A stretch of 64,000 nucleotides of DNA from Actinomycetota bacterium (GCA_003132665.1 PKYN01000016.1:1-64000), one strand, 5' to 3'. Shown: positions 40,349 to 50,343, counted from the first letter of the stretch. The notes: generated by a model not told the origin, from the letters alone. Numbers and translations: made by a program.

Positions 40349-43207
40349 CTATGCGCTCTCGCTCGGTGTGCTCGATCCCTGCCCGGAGCCTGTCGAGCTC
40401 CCCGGGCTTGGCCCATTTCCGGAGCCGGGCCCGCTTCCGGAGCCAGCCCCGTTTCCGGGGCGCGCGCCTGCCTGTGAGGGCTTGCGATGCCTGCGCCCGC
40501 CGCGCGAGCCGCGCCGCGTGCGCTTCTTGGGCTTGGCCGGCTCGTCCCCGGCGGGCTGAGACTGATTCGACTCGACAGCGCCAGGTGCGGCTTCGGCCTC
40601 TGCCGCCGGAGCGGCGGCTTGTCCGCTCGAGCTCGCGGCTGCCGGCCTGGGCGGGCGCCTCGTCGGCGCCGGGTGTGGCTTCGGTCTCTCCGTCCTCGGG
40701 GGCTGGGCCCTCTCGACTGCCGCGGCCGGCGCCGCGCCGGTGTTTGCGTCCGTGCCGGTCGTTTCGGTGGTTGCATCGGTGCCGATCGTACCGCTGCTTG
40801 CATCGCTACCGTTCGTACCGGCGACAGCTGCGCCGGCCGGCTTGCGGCGCCTGCGGCCTCCACGCGAGCCTCGCCGTGTGCGCTTCTTGGGCCGAGGCGG
40901 TCCCTCGGTCGCGCTCTCGCCGCCGGCTTCGCCGGCGGTGGTGCCGATGGCGGCGGTTGTTTCAGATTTCCCAGCGGCGACCGGAGCCTCGCTCGGCTTC
41001 CCGGTCTTTGCGACGGCTGCCGGCGGCGCGGGCTTCGCAGCGACGGCTGGAGTCGCCGCCTGCTTCTCGCTGGTCGTCTCGGCGGGCGCAGCCTCGGCGG
41101 GCGCCGCAGCGTCCGCCCTGGCGGATGCCTTCTTTGATGGCGCCCTCGTCGGGCGCTCGGCCATACTCTCGGCCGTCAGAGGTTGATCTTCCTCGCGCTC
41201 GGGCTCGGGCAGACTGGCGTAGGCGGCGGCGGCGAGCGCACGCTCGATTCGCGCCTTCACCTTCTTGCCGACGAGCTTCGCCGCCGCGGGCACGTTCACC
41301 TCGTAGTCGCCGACCTTGCCCACCGCCGCCTGACTGTCGTAGAGGCCGACCTCGACCAGCGTCAACTCCAGCTCGGCGCCCTCCTCCACCGGCGTCGACG
41401 GTCTCATCTCTTCGACCGCTCCCTGAGCGACGACGACGAAGTGATCGAGTGCCTCGCTGTCGACCAACTCGAGGAAGAAACGGCGCTTGCTGCGCTCTTC
41501 GATCTCCACGAGGCGAGAGGCGCCGGGGCCGACGAGCAGGCTCGCCACCTTCGCGTTCACCTCGATGCGGAAGGCCTTGCTGCGCGAGCCGAGCGCGGTC
41601 TGGCGCAAGCGCCGCTCGAGATCGATCGCGGCCGAGGCTTCCGAATAGACGATGCCGTCGCCGGCGCAGACGGGGCAGGGCTTGGTCAAGATCTCGCGCG
41701 GACCGTCGGTGACGTTCTGGCGAGTCATCTCCACCAGCCCGAGCGGCGAGATCTCGACCACGTAAGTCTTGGTGCGGTCACGCTCCAGCTCGTTTCGCAG
41801 AGCCTCCTCGACCGCCGCCCGGTTCTTCGGGTTGGCCATGTCGATGAAGTCGATGACGATAATGCCGCCCACGTCGCGCAGGCGAAGCTGGCGCACGACC
41901 TCCTTCACCGCCTCGAGATTGTTCTTGGTGATCGTGTCCTCGAGGCGCGCCGACGAGGAACGCGAGCGCGAGCCCACAAAGCGTCCGGTGTTGACGTCGA
42001 TGACGGTAAAGGCCTCGGCGTAGTCGAAGACGAGGTAACCGCCCGAGGGAAGATCGACTCGCCTCGAGAGCGTCGAGCGGATCTCGGCGTCCACGCCGTA
42101 GGCCTCGAAGAGCGGTGTGCGCTCCTTGTAGCGAACGACTCGCTCGACCATGTGCGGAGAGGTCTTCTTCAGGTAGCCGACGACGCGCTTGTAGGTGCGC
42201 TCGTGGTCGACATAGGCCCGTTCGAAGTCGCCGGTGAACAGATCGCGGGTGACGCGCAGCGGCAGCTCGGCTTCCTGGTAGACGAGCGAAGGCGCCTTGA
42301 CGCGCTTGGCCCGGTCCTGAATCGATTTCCAGAGTCGCTCGAGAAAGACCAGGTCGCGCTCGATGTCCTCGGCCGATGCGCCTTCGGCGGCGGTGCGAAC
42401 GATCACGCCGCCCTTCTTGCGCTCCAGCGCCTTGACGATCTCGCGCAGGCGGGAGCGCTCCTCGTCGGGCAGGCGCCGGGAGACGCCCAGCCCCTCGCCG
42501 TTGGGAACGAAGACGACGAAGCGGCCGGGCAACGAGATGTCCGTGGTCAGACGGGCGCCCTTCGTCTTCATCGGATCCTTGACGGCCTGGACGAGAATCT
42601 CCTGGCCGCGCTGAACGAGCTCCTGAATCTTGCGGCCCTGGCCACGACCCTCGAGCTCGGGAACGACGATCTCGTCAACGTAGAGGAAGCCGTTCTTCTC
42701 CAGCCCAACTTCTACGAAGGCGGCTTCCATGCCCGGTAGAACGTTGTCGACTACGCCCTTGTAGACGTTGCCGGCGATCGAGTAGCGTTCGGGGCGCTCG
42801 AGGTAGACCTCGGCGACCTTCTCGTCCTCGAGCACGGCGACGCGGCGTTCGCCGGCGTCCACCGAGACGAGCAGCTCGCGCTTGGCGGCCGGCAGAGGTA
42901 CCCGTCGCGGCGCACTGCGACGACGACCGCTGCGGTCGTGACGCTGCGATGCTCGCCGCTCGGCCGCCTGTGACTTGGTCGCCTGCTCGGGCTTTTTGGC
43001 CTCGGGCTTCTGATCGGGCCGGGCTTCGCCCGACGGCCTCTTGCGACCGCGACCACCGCGACTACCGCGGCGGCGGGGTGGGCGTTGCGCTCCCGCTTGG
43101 GCGGGAGGTCTACTTTCAACTGCCTTCGAGGGAGCTTCCGCCCGGGGGGCGGAAACCTCCTTCTTCTCTGGAGCTTGTTCCTTGTTGCGTCTGAACCAAC
43201 GAGGCAA
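40349..43207 (-). CDS. rne: Ribonuclease E/G family protein with RGG-rich ends
   Basis: A 952-residue endoribonuclease that starts mRNA decay and processes rRNA. The central ~400-residue catalytic core has the S1 domain (VYKGVVDNVLPGMEAAFVEV), the DNase I-like catalytic Asp region (GGIIVIDFIDMANPKNR) and the zinc-link CPVCAGDG. Disordered flanks are basic: an N-terminal box (RPPRRRGSRGGRGRKRP) and two C-terminal boxes (RTRRGSRGGRRRRKPAG and RTRRGSRGGRRHRKPSQ) separated by Ala/Pro/Thr-rich linkers. Such boxes bind RNA or degradosome partners. ATG at 43207. Confidence 0.93.
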   Translation of the reverse strand: MPRWFRRNKEQAPEKKEVSAPRAEAPSKAVESRPPAQAGAQRPPRRRGSRGGRGRKRPSGEARPDQKPEAKKPEQATKSQAAERRASQRHDRSGRRRSAPRRVPLPAAKRELLVSVDAGERRVAVLEDEKVAEVYLERPERYSIAGNVYKGVVDNVLPGMEAAFVEVGLEKNGFLYVDEIVVPELEGRGQGRKIQELVQRGQEILVQAVKDPMKTKGARLTTDISLPGRFVVFVPNGEGLGVSRRLPDEERSRLREIVKALERKKGGVIVRTAAEGASAEDIERDLVFLERLWKSIQDRAKRVKAPSLVYQEAELPLRVTRDLFTGDFERAYVDHERTYKRVVGYLKKTSPHMVERVVRYKERTPLFEAYGVDAEIRSTLSRRVDLPSGGYLVFDYAEAFTVIDVNTGRFVGSRSRSSSARLEDTITKNNLEAVKEVVRQLRLRDVGGIIVIDFIDMANPKNRAAVEEALRNELERDRTKTYVVEISPLGLVEMTRQNVTDGPREILTKPCPVCAGDGIVYSEASAAIDLERRLRQTALGSRSKAFRIEVNAKVASLLVGPGASRLVEIEERSKRRFFLELVDSEALDHFVVVAQGAVEEMRPSTPVEEGAELELTLVEVGLYDSQAAVGKVGDYEVNVPAAAKLVGKKVKARIERALAAAAYASLPEPEREEDQPLTAESMAERPTRAPSKKASARADAAAPAEAAPAETTSEKQAATPAVAAKPAPPAAVAKTGKPSEAPVAAGKSETTAAIGTTAGEAGGESATEGPPRPKKRTRRGSRGGRRRRKPAGAAVAGTNGSDASSGTIGTDATTETTGTDANTGAAPAAAVERAQPPRTERPKPHPAPTRRPPRPAAASSSGQAAAPAAEAEAAPGAVESNQSQPAGDEPAKPKKRTRRGSRGGRRHRKPSQAGARPGNGAGSGSGPGSGNGPSPGSSTGSGQGSSTPSESA

Positions 43208-43495
43208 GGGAAACCTTCTCTCTCAAATGAGTGCGCGCGAGCGGCACCCTGGAAGCGGGCGCGCGGGTCGCGCTGCACGGAGGTATGGAAAACTTCATCT
43301 AGCCCCTAAGGCTACCAGGGTTGGGCGCTACCTCCCTTCGCCCTGGCTCGAATCGCTCCGAACACCGGCTCGCAGCGAAGAAGCGCCGTCCGAAAGCGAA
43401 CCTAGGATCGATCGCGTAGTGGCTGCGAGCGTAGAGACAGCGAGCCCACTCAGCCAAGACACGGCTCGGTCGAGCCCTGCACTCTACGGACGGCG

Positions 43496-43696
43496 ATGAG
43501 GATAGGGCGATCCAGAGAGGACGTTCGCGAGCTGCTCGAGATCGAGGAGGCGGACGCCTGGTTCGAGTATCTCCGCTCGACTCGCGAAGCGCCTGCGTCG
43601 TGCTACGCGAACGTCGAGCGCTGGGCCTGGGCGCAACTGAACGGGCGCCTACGCTCGATCAAGGCCAGGCGAGCAGAGCTCGTTCCCGTGGCCTAA
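43496..43696 (+). CDS. Small conserved hypothetical protein (66 aa)
   Basis: A 66-residue soluble protein: RSREDVRELLEIEEADAWFE, then YLRSTREAP and VERWAWAQLNGRLRSIKARR. The Trp/Arg-rich helical second half recurs in short actinobacterial hypotheticals I have seen, without assigned function. ATG start with only a weak upstream GGCG. It is upstream of, and convergent with, the gene at 43806, with a 51-bp inverted-repeat element right after its stop. Confidence 0.5.
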   Translation: MRIGRSREDVRELLEIEEADAWFEYLRSTREAPASCYANVERWAWAQLNGRLRSIKARRAELVPVA

Positions 43697-43746
43697 GAGC
43701 CTATTTCGGTAGGGAGGCGCCGTGCGGGCCTATCGAAACAGGCTCT
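43696..43746. mobile_element. 51-bp inverted-repeat element, possible MITE
   Basis: AGAGCCTATTTCGGTAGG and CCTATCGAAACAGGCTCT form 18-bp inverted repeats with two mismatches around a 15-base centre. The left end starts at the last base of the preceding stop codon. A related sequence, AGAGCCTATCCCGTAAGG, lies before obgE near 39353. Either a MITE or a bidirectional terminator would fit. Confidence 0.45.
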
Positions 43747-43805
43747 AAGAGCGCGTTCCAAATCAAGCACTCCAGCGGTCGTCAATCGAACCGAGCTCTA
43801 CGGAT

Positions 43806-44597
43806 CTATTCCGAGGCAAACGCCGAGAAGTAGCGAAGCGCAGCGTCGCCTAGGGCTCGCGTTCCCGCATAGGCGATCGAGCCCTGCAGAGCCCAGGCTG
43901 GAAAGAGTGTCTCGTACCGAACCCGGCGGGCCAGTCGGCGCAGGCCCAGGCCCGCCGCGAGCACCGCGGCGATCTCGACTCCGCGCGCCGGCTCGAGCCG
44001 GCGATTGTGCGCATAGCCGAGACGAAGAATCAGGCGTGCCTGCTCGAGAAAGAGGGCCGGCAAGTCGGCGGCCGGAACAAAGGTGGAGGCGCCGATAGCT
44101 CCCGCGCGGCGAGCCGAGCGTTGAATCAGTTCGTCGCAGACGCCCGCTCGCAGGGCCGGTATGCGTGCGGCGAGCGCCGTCGACCTGCCCTCGAGCCGAC
44201 GTGCAAGCAGCCTGCCGAGCTCTTCAACGGGCACCGGTCCTTCGCTCTCGAGCTCGATGACGTCGGTCGCGAGCACTCCCGGAAGCGAGCTCTTGTCCCC
44301 TCCGATCCTCACGCAGATGATCGGGACTCGCGCCGCTTCTGCCGCTCTGAGCCGGCGCAGGTCGTCGCTCTTCGGCCGGCCGCGCAGCAGATACACGAGC
44401 GCCGCCGCCGGCTCGATATCGTCATCCTGCCGAACGCTGTCGGGCGCAGCGGATCGCGAGAGCTCACGCGCCAGCGCCGCAACCGGTCTGCGCGCCCCGG
44501 AGAGAACCAGCGGGCCGGTCTGCTCGTTCTCGAGCTCGCGTTGCTCGGTCGCCAGGCCAAGCAGTGCGCGCGGAGAGAGGGAGGAATGGCCGGCCAC
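43806..44597 (-). CDS. Hypothetical protein, DUF697-like C-terminal half
   Basis: A 263-residue protein. The first ~140 residues look like a Rossmann-type domain that binds or mimics a nucleotide (AAALVYLLRGRPKSDDLRRLR, then VPIICVRIG), without a visible P-loop. The rest is helical with weak membrane character (GVEIAAVLAAGLGLRRLARR, LQGSIAYAGTRALGDAALRY), resembling YcjF/DUF697-type proteins. It starts three bases after rodA and is probably in the same operon. Function unknown; a link to cell-wall elongation is inferred only from position. Confidence 0.6.
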   Translation of the reverse strand: MAGHSSLSPRALLGLATEQRELENEQTGPLVLSGARRPVAALARELSRSAAPDSVRQDDDIEPAAALVYLLRGRPKSDDLRRLRAAEAARVPIICVRIGGDKSSLPGVLATDVIELESEGPVPVEELGRLLARRLEGRSTALAARIPALRAGVCDELIQRSARRAGAIGASTFVPAADLPALFLEQARLILRLGYAHNRRLEPARGVEIAAVLAAGLGLRRLARRVRYETLFPAWALQGSIAYAGTRALGDAALRYFSAFASE

Positions 44598-44600
44598 GAC

Positions 44601-45788
44601 CTACCTCAACCTCCCGCGCGCGCCCTCGCCGCGCATCTGCACGCCGATCAAAACACCGAGCGCCGCCAGGTTCGCGATCAGCGAGGAGCCGCCGACGCTC
44701 ACCAGCGGTAACGGAATGCCCGTGATCGGCGCGATACCCATCGTCATGCCGACGTTGACAAAGACCTGGAACACCATGGTGGCGACTATGCCACCGATGA
44801 CCACCGCTCCGTAGCCGTCGCCGGCGCCCGCGAGCGCGCGCAGGCCGCGCCAGACGACGAAGAGGTAGAGAGCGAGCAAGATCGAGGTGCCGACGAAACC
44901 ATGCTCCTCGCCGATCGCGGCGAAGATGAAGTCGGTGTGATTCTCGGGCAGGAAGCCGAGGACGGTCTGGGTGGAGCCGATAGTTCCCCGCCCGTGCAGA
45001 CCGCCCGCGCCCAGAGCCACCTTCGACTGCGCGACGTTGTAGGTCGCATGGTTGGGGTCGAAGCTGGGATGGATGAAGCCGGTGAGACGCTGGGTCTGAT
45101 ACGGCCTGAGTACCTGAACGCCGAGTGCGGGCAAGATCCAGACCAGGAGCGCAGCTCCGATCAGCGTCGCCGCGACCAGTGTCCCGAGGTGCAGCCAGCG
45201 TGTGCCCGCAATGAGAAGCACCGCGGCGGTGACGGCCGCGTAGACGAGCGCTGTGCCGAAGTCCGGCTGCATGAACACGAGCGCCGTGGGAATGGCGACC
45301 AAGATCAGCACGCCGATCACCGTGCTTCGATCGCGCAGGGCGCGACCTCGCTCGGCCAGGAACCCGGCCAGCGCCAGCACAACGAGGACCTTGGCGAACT
45401 CGGAGGGCTGGAACTGGAAGGAGCCGATCTGCAGCCAGCGCCTGGAACCGCGCTTGGCGACTCCGAGCAGCGGGACGAGAAGCAGTGTCAAGATGGCAAC
45501 GACGTAGAGCGCACGCCAGTAGCGGCGATAGAGATCGGGATGGAACGCCGCCGCGAGGAGAAGCATGACGGCGCCCACTCCGGCGTAGAGCTCTTGCTTT
45601 GCGAGGTAGTAGTGCGGCTGCCCAGGGACTTCGTGGCCGGTGACCCCCGCGACGGCCCAGAGACCGTAACCGACGAGAGCGGCGATCCCGATCACGAGCA
45701 ACCAATCGACCTGGCGGAGGATGATCGCAAGGGGAAGCTCGCGAGTCTTCGCCAGCGGCGTGCCCAGTGGTCTTGCGCTCTCGAGCAT
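44601..45788 (-). CDS. rodA: Rod-shape-determining glycosyltransferase RodA
   Basis: SEDS-family peptidoglycan polymerase that works with PBP2 in lateral wall growth. A 395-residue protein with about ten membrane helices; SEDS landmarks are FQPSEFAKVLVVLALAGFLA, MQPDFGTALVYAAVTAAVLL with the catalytic-site Asp, NHTDFIFAAIGEEHGFVG and TGIPLPLVSVGGSSL. The true start is the ATG at 45788, sharing one base with the mrdA stop (TGATG); the track ORF is too long. It is co-expressed with mreB, mreC, mreD and mrdA. Confidence 0.95.
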   Translation of the reverse strand: MLESARPLGTPLAKTRELPLAIILRQVDWLLVIGIAALVGYGLWAVAGVTGHEVPGQPHYYLAKQELYAGVGAVMLLLAAAFHPDLYRRYWRALYVVAILTLLLVPLLGVAKRGSRRWLQIGSFQFQPSEFAKVLVVLALAGFLAERGRALRDRSTVIGVLILVAIPTALVFMQPDFGTALVYAAVTAAVLLIAGTRWLHLGTLVAATLIGAALLVWILPALGVQVLRPYQTQRLTGFIHPSFDPNHATYNVAQSKVALGAGGLHGRGTIGSTQTVLGFLPENHTDFIFAAIGEEHGFVGTSILLALYLFVVWRGLRALAGAGDGYGAVVIGGIVATMVFQVFVNVGMTMGIAPITGIPLPLVSVGGSSLIANLAALGVLIGVQMRGEGARGRLR

Positions 45789-47761
45789 CAGTCCGTTTGG
45801 GTCGGCAACGTGTAGGTATTGCTTTTGTGGAAGAACTGCCGGAAGACCTCGAGCGCCGCGGGCGCCGCCGCCGTACCGCCGTGCCCGCCGTTCTCGATCA
45901 CGGCGCAGACGACGAGCTCGGGCTTGTCGGTCGGCCCGTACCCGCACCACCAGGCCTGGTTGAAGTTGCGCTGGTACTGGTTCGAGTACTTCTCCGCCGT
46001 TCCGGTCTTGCCGGCGATCGGAATCGGGAAGCTGCCGAAGACGGCCGACGAGGTCCCGATCGTGTCGTGCGTTGCCATGAACAGCCCCGTGCGGATGATG
46101 TTCAGCTTCTGGCTGAAGTCGGAGCCGGGCGCGATCGCTTCGGGCGCCTTCGAGATGCCGAGCTTGATCGTTCTCTTGTCGCGCTGGACCGAGGCGAGCA
46201 GGTGCGGAGTGACGAGCTTCCCGGTTGCGATTCCGCCGTAGAGGCGCGCCATCTGCAGCGGGGTGACCTGCAAGTCTTTCTGGCCGATGGAGAGGTTGAT
46301 CGAGTCACCCGGCTTCCAAGTCCTATCCTCGGGGGCCTTGTAGTGGCGACGCTGCCATTTCTTCGTCGGCACCAAGCCAGCGTAATCGCCGATCTCGATA
46401 CCGGTGTGCTTACCGAGCCCGAAGATCTTGGCCCATTTCTGGATCGGCTCGCCGTTGATCTTCGGCAGGCCCCAGATCCGCTGCCCGAGCTGGTAGAAGT
46501 AGGTGTCGCAGGAAAGCGCAAGCGCCGTCGGCAGGTTGATCCAGCTGTTCGCGTTCGGGTCCCAGTTGTCGAAGCGCGTGCCGTGATCGATCAGCTTGCC
46601 CGTGCAGTGCAAGTTTGCCTCCGGATCGAGCACTCCGGACTGGATGGCGGCGATCGCCGTCACCGGCTTGAAGGTCGAGCCGGGCGGATAGAGGCCCATC
46701 GTGGCTCGATTGAGGCCCGGGTAGTTGTCGGCCAGACCGCTGGAGGCCGTCAAGCCCCAGCGAGCGAGCTTGCGATTGGTGACGTGGCCGGCATAGACCG
46801 CCGGCGAGTAGCTCGGGTAGGAAGCCAGCGCCAGCACCGAGCCGTCGTTCGGGTTTAGCGCGACGATCGCGCCGCCGTTCGCATTCCAGCAACTGGCGCA
46901 TGAGTTCTTCGCGATCTGAATGCCGTCCTTCAGCGCCTTTTGAGCCACCGACTGCAGATCGGCGTCGATCGTCAATTGCACCGTGTCGCCGGGCTGCGGC
47001 TCGGGGTTGGCCACCAGCTCGCTGCGCGGTCGTCCCTGCGAGTCGATGCGCTGCGAGGCTACCCCGGGCGTCCCGCGAAGGTAATCGTCGAAGGCCGCCT
47101 CGACTCCGGATTGTCCAACCAGATCGCCCGGCTTGATCGAGGGATTGTTCTTGATCTCCTGCTCTGTGGCCGAGCCGACATAGCCGAGCGTCTGCGCCGC
47201 GAGCCAGCCCTGTGGATAGTCGCGAACGTAGTGCGACGCGACCTCGACGCCGGGGAACTGGTCGGAGCGCTCGAGAATGTAGTCGCTCTGCCAGTGATTG
47301 ACATCAGCCTTGACGACCACCGGGTTGAGCGGATCGACCTTCCTGGCGTCTACCTCGCGATACAGGCGCTTCGGCCTGACGTTCAGAACACCGGCCAGCT
47401 TCTTGAGCACATCGTGGCGGGTTGGTCGGTCGCCCTTGCCGGGCAGCTCCGCGTACCAGACGCGCACCTCGTGGGTGAGCCGGTTTTTGACCAGAACCCG
47501 GTTTTTGATATCCACGATCGAGCCGCGCGGAGCCTGCAGGCGAACCGTTCTCACCTGGTTGTCCTGGGCGATGCGCAGGTACTCGTTTCCCGAGATGATC
47601 TGAAGCGCCCAGAGACGGACGATCAGCGTCACGAACAGCGCGATCGCGATCGCGCCGAGAATCCCGGCCCGCAGAATCGTCTGCTGGTTGACGTGCCAGG
47701 GCTCGCGGGTACGCGGATCGCCCGGTACGAAAGAGCCGAAACCTCCCGGTATCTCAGGCAA
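45788..47761 (-). CDS. mrdA: Penicillin-binding protein 2
   Basis: Class B transpeptidase of the elongasome, 657 residues. One N-terminal transmembrane helix (ILGAIAIALFVTLIVRLWAL) precedes the PBP dimerisation domain (QAPRGSIVDIKNRVLVKN) and the transpeptidase domain, with SxxK as GSTFKPVT, SxN-equivalent LSCDTYFYQ and KTG in GKTGTAEK. A small Cys-containing insert (KNSCASCWNANGG) precedes the active site. It overlaps mreD by eight bases and rodA by one. Confidence 0.95.
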   Translation of the reverse strand: MPEIPGGFGSFVPGDPRTREPWHVNQQTILRAGILGAIAIALFVTLIVRLWALQIISGNEYLRIAQDNQVRTVRLQAPRGSIVDIKNRVLVKNRLTHEVRVWYAELPGKGDRPTRHDVLKKLAGVLNVRPKRLYREVDARKVDPLNPVVVKADVNHWQSDYILERSDQFPGVEVASHYVRDYPQGWLAAQTLGYVGSATEQEIKNNPSIKPGDLVGQSGVEAAFDDYLRGTPGVASQRIDSQGRPRSELVANPEPQPGDTVQLTIDADLQSVAQKALKDGIQIAKNSCASCWNANGGAIVALNPNDGSVLALASYPSYSPAVYAGHVTNRKLARWGLTASSGLADNYPGLNRATMGLYPPGSTFKPVTAIAAIQSGVLDPEANLHCTGKLIDHGTRFDNWDPNANSWINLPTALALSCDTYFYQLGQRIWGLPKINGEPIQKWAKIFGLGKHTGIEIGDYAGLVPTKKWQRRHYKAPEDRTWKPGDSINLSIGQKDLQVTPLQMARLYGGIATGKLVTPHLLASVQRDKRTIKLGISKAPEAIAPGSDFSQKLNIIRTGLFMATHDTIGTSSAVFGSFPIPIAGKTGTAEKYSNQYQRNFNQAWWCGYGPTDKPELVVCAVIENGGHGGTAAAPAALEVFRQFFHKSNTYTLPTQTD

Positions 47762-48275
47762 GGACCCTCACCTCCGGGGCACCCAGCTCATCGCCGTGCT
47801 TGCCGACTGCCCGGCGACAGAGCACGTAGACCGGCGCGATCAAAAGCAGGTTGAGTACCAGCTCTCCGGGGAGAGTCCCCAGAACGAGCTTCCCGAAGGG
47901 CGCTGGCTCACCGATCAGAAAGCGGACGAGCAACCCGCCCAGCTCGTAGAGAACCGTGATGACGGCAACCGAGAGGAAGGGTGCGTGCGCCCGGTCGCGT
48001 CCCGTCGTCTCGCCATAGCGACCGGTCCAGAAGCCTGCAAGCGTGAGCAGCAGTGAGGTTAGGCCGAGCTGGCCGTAGGTCGAGATGTCGAACAGTAGCC
48101 CGGCCGCAAACCCCGCGCTGGCGCCGAGAACCGAGCCACGCAGAAGCGCAAGTGAGACGACCACGACGAGCAGCAGGCCGGCGCTGCCGGAACCGAGCGA
48201 GAGCGCGTCGAACCAGCTGCCCTGCAGGATCGCCGCGGCGAAGACGATTGCAGCCGTCTTCAGAACCAACCTCAC
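47754..48275 (-). CDS. mreD: Rod shape-determining protein MreD
   Basis: A 173-residue integral membrane protein with five to six hydrophobic helices (LLLVVVVSLALLRGSVLGAS, LVLNLLLIAPVYVLC). MreD has little sequence signature, so the call rests on length, topology and position between mreC and mrdA. The start overlaps the mreC stop by four bases (ATGA), and its end overlaps mrdA by eight. Confidence 0.9.
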   Translation of the reverse strand: MRLVLKTAAIVFAAAILQGSWFDALSLGSGSAGLLLVVVVSLALLRGSVLGASAGFAAGLLFDISTYGQLGLTSLLLTLAGFWTGRYGETTGRDRAHAPFLSVAVITVLYELGGLLVRFLIGEPAPFGKLVLGTLPGELVLNLLLIAPVYVLCRRAVGKHGDELGAPEVRVLA

Positions 48276-49231
48276 GGACCACTCACTTGCCTGTTGTTCG
48301 GGATCAGCACGATAACGGCCTCGAGCGATGAGAAGTCGACGGTCGGCTCGACCTGAATCTGAATGTTCGGATCGACATCGGTCCGGCTGTAGCTGCTGAT
48401 CCGCCCGATCGAGATCTGGGCCGGGTAAAGCGAAGAGAGATCCGGCCGGCGCCAGCCCGAGGTGATGATCGAGTCGCCCTCTCTCACCCTCTGGTCGGTC
48501 TTGACGTTGTCGAGTATCAGCACGTCGCTGCCCGTCGCCGGGTGGCGGACGATTCCCTCGGCGCTGGTGCGCAGGTCGCGGGCCGAGGCGGCGAAGCTCG
48601 GGTCGCTCACCAGCGTCACCTTCGACGTCGTCGGGCCAACCTGGGATATCCGCCCGACCAGGCCGTCACCGACGACAACGGAGTCGTTGATCCGGATGTC
48701 GCGATTCTGCCCGGCGGCTAGCACGATCGTCTGCTCGAAGGCTCCGGTGGCCGGAGTCATCACCTCGACGTTCACCTTCTGATAATCCTGCGGAAAGCGC
48801 GACGAGTGCTCGTAATGGAGCAGCGCCTCCAGCTGCACCACCTCGGCCTCGGCATTCCTCTGCCGCGCGCGCTGCTGGCGCAGGCTCTCGAGTTCCTGGC
48901 GCATCTGCTTGTTCTCGTTCTTGGCTGTGAGCATGCCGTGAATCCAGCCGTAGCCGTCCTCGAAGGGCTGAGCGACGCGATCGGCAACTACCTGGAAGGG
49001 CTTGGTAGCGGAGCTTCCGTAGCCCTGGAAGCGATGCAGTGGGCCGTTCGACGACTCGCGGAAGGAGACGGTCAGAAGCGCCAGCGAGAGCAGCACGAGC
49101 ACAACGACGATGACTCGACGCCGAATTGTCCTCCGATCCCGAGCCAAGGATGAAGAGGCGGACGCTCGCCGCCCCGCCGAGCCCAGGACCCCGAACCGTG
49201 GTGTGCGGTTACGAGGCACGTAGCGAGACAT
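48272..49231 (-). CDS. mreC: Rod shape-determining protein MreC
   Basis: A 319-residue bitopic protein: a basic N-terminus, one transmembrane helix (VIVVVLVLLSLALLTVSFRE), a coiled coil (NENKQMRQELESLRQQRARQ) and two beta-barrel domains (VNVEVMTPATGAFEQTIVL; RINDSVVVGDGLVGRISQV). MreC links MreB in the cytoplasm to PBP2. Located between mreB and mreD as in most rods. The gap to mreB is about 65 bases. Confidence 0.95.
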   Translation of the reverse strand: MSRYVPRNRTPRFGVLGSAGRRASASSSLARDRRTIRRRVIVVVLVLLSLALLTVSFRESSNGPLHRFQGYGSSATKPFQVVADRVAQPFEDGYGWIHGMLTAKNENKQMRQELESLRQQRARQRNAEAEVVQLEALLHYEHSSRFPQDYQKVNVEVMTPATGAFEQTIVLAAGQNRDIRINDSVVVGDGLVGRISQVGPTTSKVTLVSDPSFAASARDLRTSAEGIVRHPATGSDVLILDNVKTDQRVREGDSIITSGWRRPDLSSLYPAQISIGRISSYSRTDVDPNIQIQVEPTVDFSSLEAVIVLIPNNRQVSGP

Positions 49232-49296
49232 TCTAGAGAGCCGTGCAACCCTAGGCGCCGGTCACGGGGGCGGCGGCGCGGGGAACGCAGGCCTGG

Positions 49297-50343
49297 TCAG
49301 CGCTTGTTGTGTCGCCGCCGCGAGCGCTCGCTGCGGTGAATGACGTCGAACTCTTCCAGGCTCTTGCCCGATCCGACCGCGACGCAGGTGAGCGGTGACT
49401 CGGCAACCTGAACGGGCATGTGCGTCTCGTGCCTGAGCCGTTCGTCGAGTCCCGTGAGGAGCGCGCCGCCGCCGGCGAGTACGATGCCCCTGTCCATGAT
49501 GTCGGCCGCGAGCTCGGGCGGCGTGCGATCGAGGGTGGCCCGAATCGCGTCGATGATCTGGGTGACCGGCTCGTCGAGCGCCTGGCGAACTTCTTCCGAG
49601 GAGATGATCACCGTCTTCGGCAGGCCGGTGAGCATGTCACGCCCGCGCACCTCGGCCTGAAGCTCTTCGCGCAACGGATAGGCCGAGCCGACCTCGAGCT
49701 TGAGCTCCTCGGCGGTCTGATGGCCGATCAGGAGCTTGAACTCGCGCTTGAGGTAGTTGACGATCGCGTCGTCCATCTCGTCGCCGCCCAGGCGAAGGCT
49801 CTGCGAGACTACGATCCCGCCCAGCGAGATGATCGCTACCTCGCTGGTGCCGCCGCCGATGTCCACGATCATGTTCCCGGCCGGCTCGCCGACGGGCAGC
49901 CCGGCCCCGATCGCGGCGGCCATCGGCTCCTCGATCAGGTAGGCGCGGCGCGCACCGGCGGTGAGCGTCGCCTCCTCGACGGCGCGCTTCTCGACACCGG
50001 TCACGCCGCTCGGCACGCAGACGACCACGCGCGGATGAGCGAAGCGGTTCTGGTGCACCTTCTGGATGAAGTGGCGCAACATCGTCTCGGTCACGTCGAA
50101 GTCGGCGATCACGCCGTCCTTGAGCGGACGGATCGCCGAGATCGTTCCCGGGGTCCGGCCGAGCATGCGCTTGGCCTCGACACCGACCGCATGAACCTCA
50201 CCCGTGCGCTGGTCGATAGCGACCACCGACGGCTCGGAAAGGACGATGCCGCGGCCCCGCACGTAGACGAGCGTGTTAGCCGTCCCCAAGTCGACGGCCA
50301 TGTCGCGGCCCCCAAAGCCGCCGATCGAGCTGAAGATGCCCAT
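49297..50343 (-). CDS. mreB: Rod shape-determining protein MreB
   Basis: Bacterial actin homologue of 348 residues that forms filaments and directs lateral wall synthesis. Hallmarks are the phosphate-1 motif [40 protein letters not shown] (phosphate 2) and the adenosine motif [17 protein letters not shown]. First gene of the mreBCD-mrdA-rodA unit; the 177-base gap upstream probably holds the promoter, which I cannot pinpoint. Confidence 0.97.
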   Translation of the reverse strand: MGIFSSIGGFGGRDMAVDLGTANTLVYVRGRGIVLSEPSVVAIDQRTGEVHAVGVEAKRMLGRTPGTISAIRPLKDGVIADFDVTETMLRHFIQKVHQNRFAHPRVVVCVPSGVTGVEKRAVEEATLTAGARRAYLIEEPMAAAIGAGLPVGEPAGNMIVDIGGGTSEVAIISLGGIVVSQSLRLGGDEMDDAIVNYLKREFKLLIGHQTAEELKLEVGSAYPLREELQAEVRGRDMLTGLPKTVIISSEEVRQALDEPVTQIIDAIRATLDRTPPELAADIMDRGIVLAGGGALLTGLDERLRHETHMPVQVAESPLTCVAVGSGKSLEEFDVIHRSERSRRRHNKR

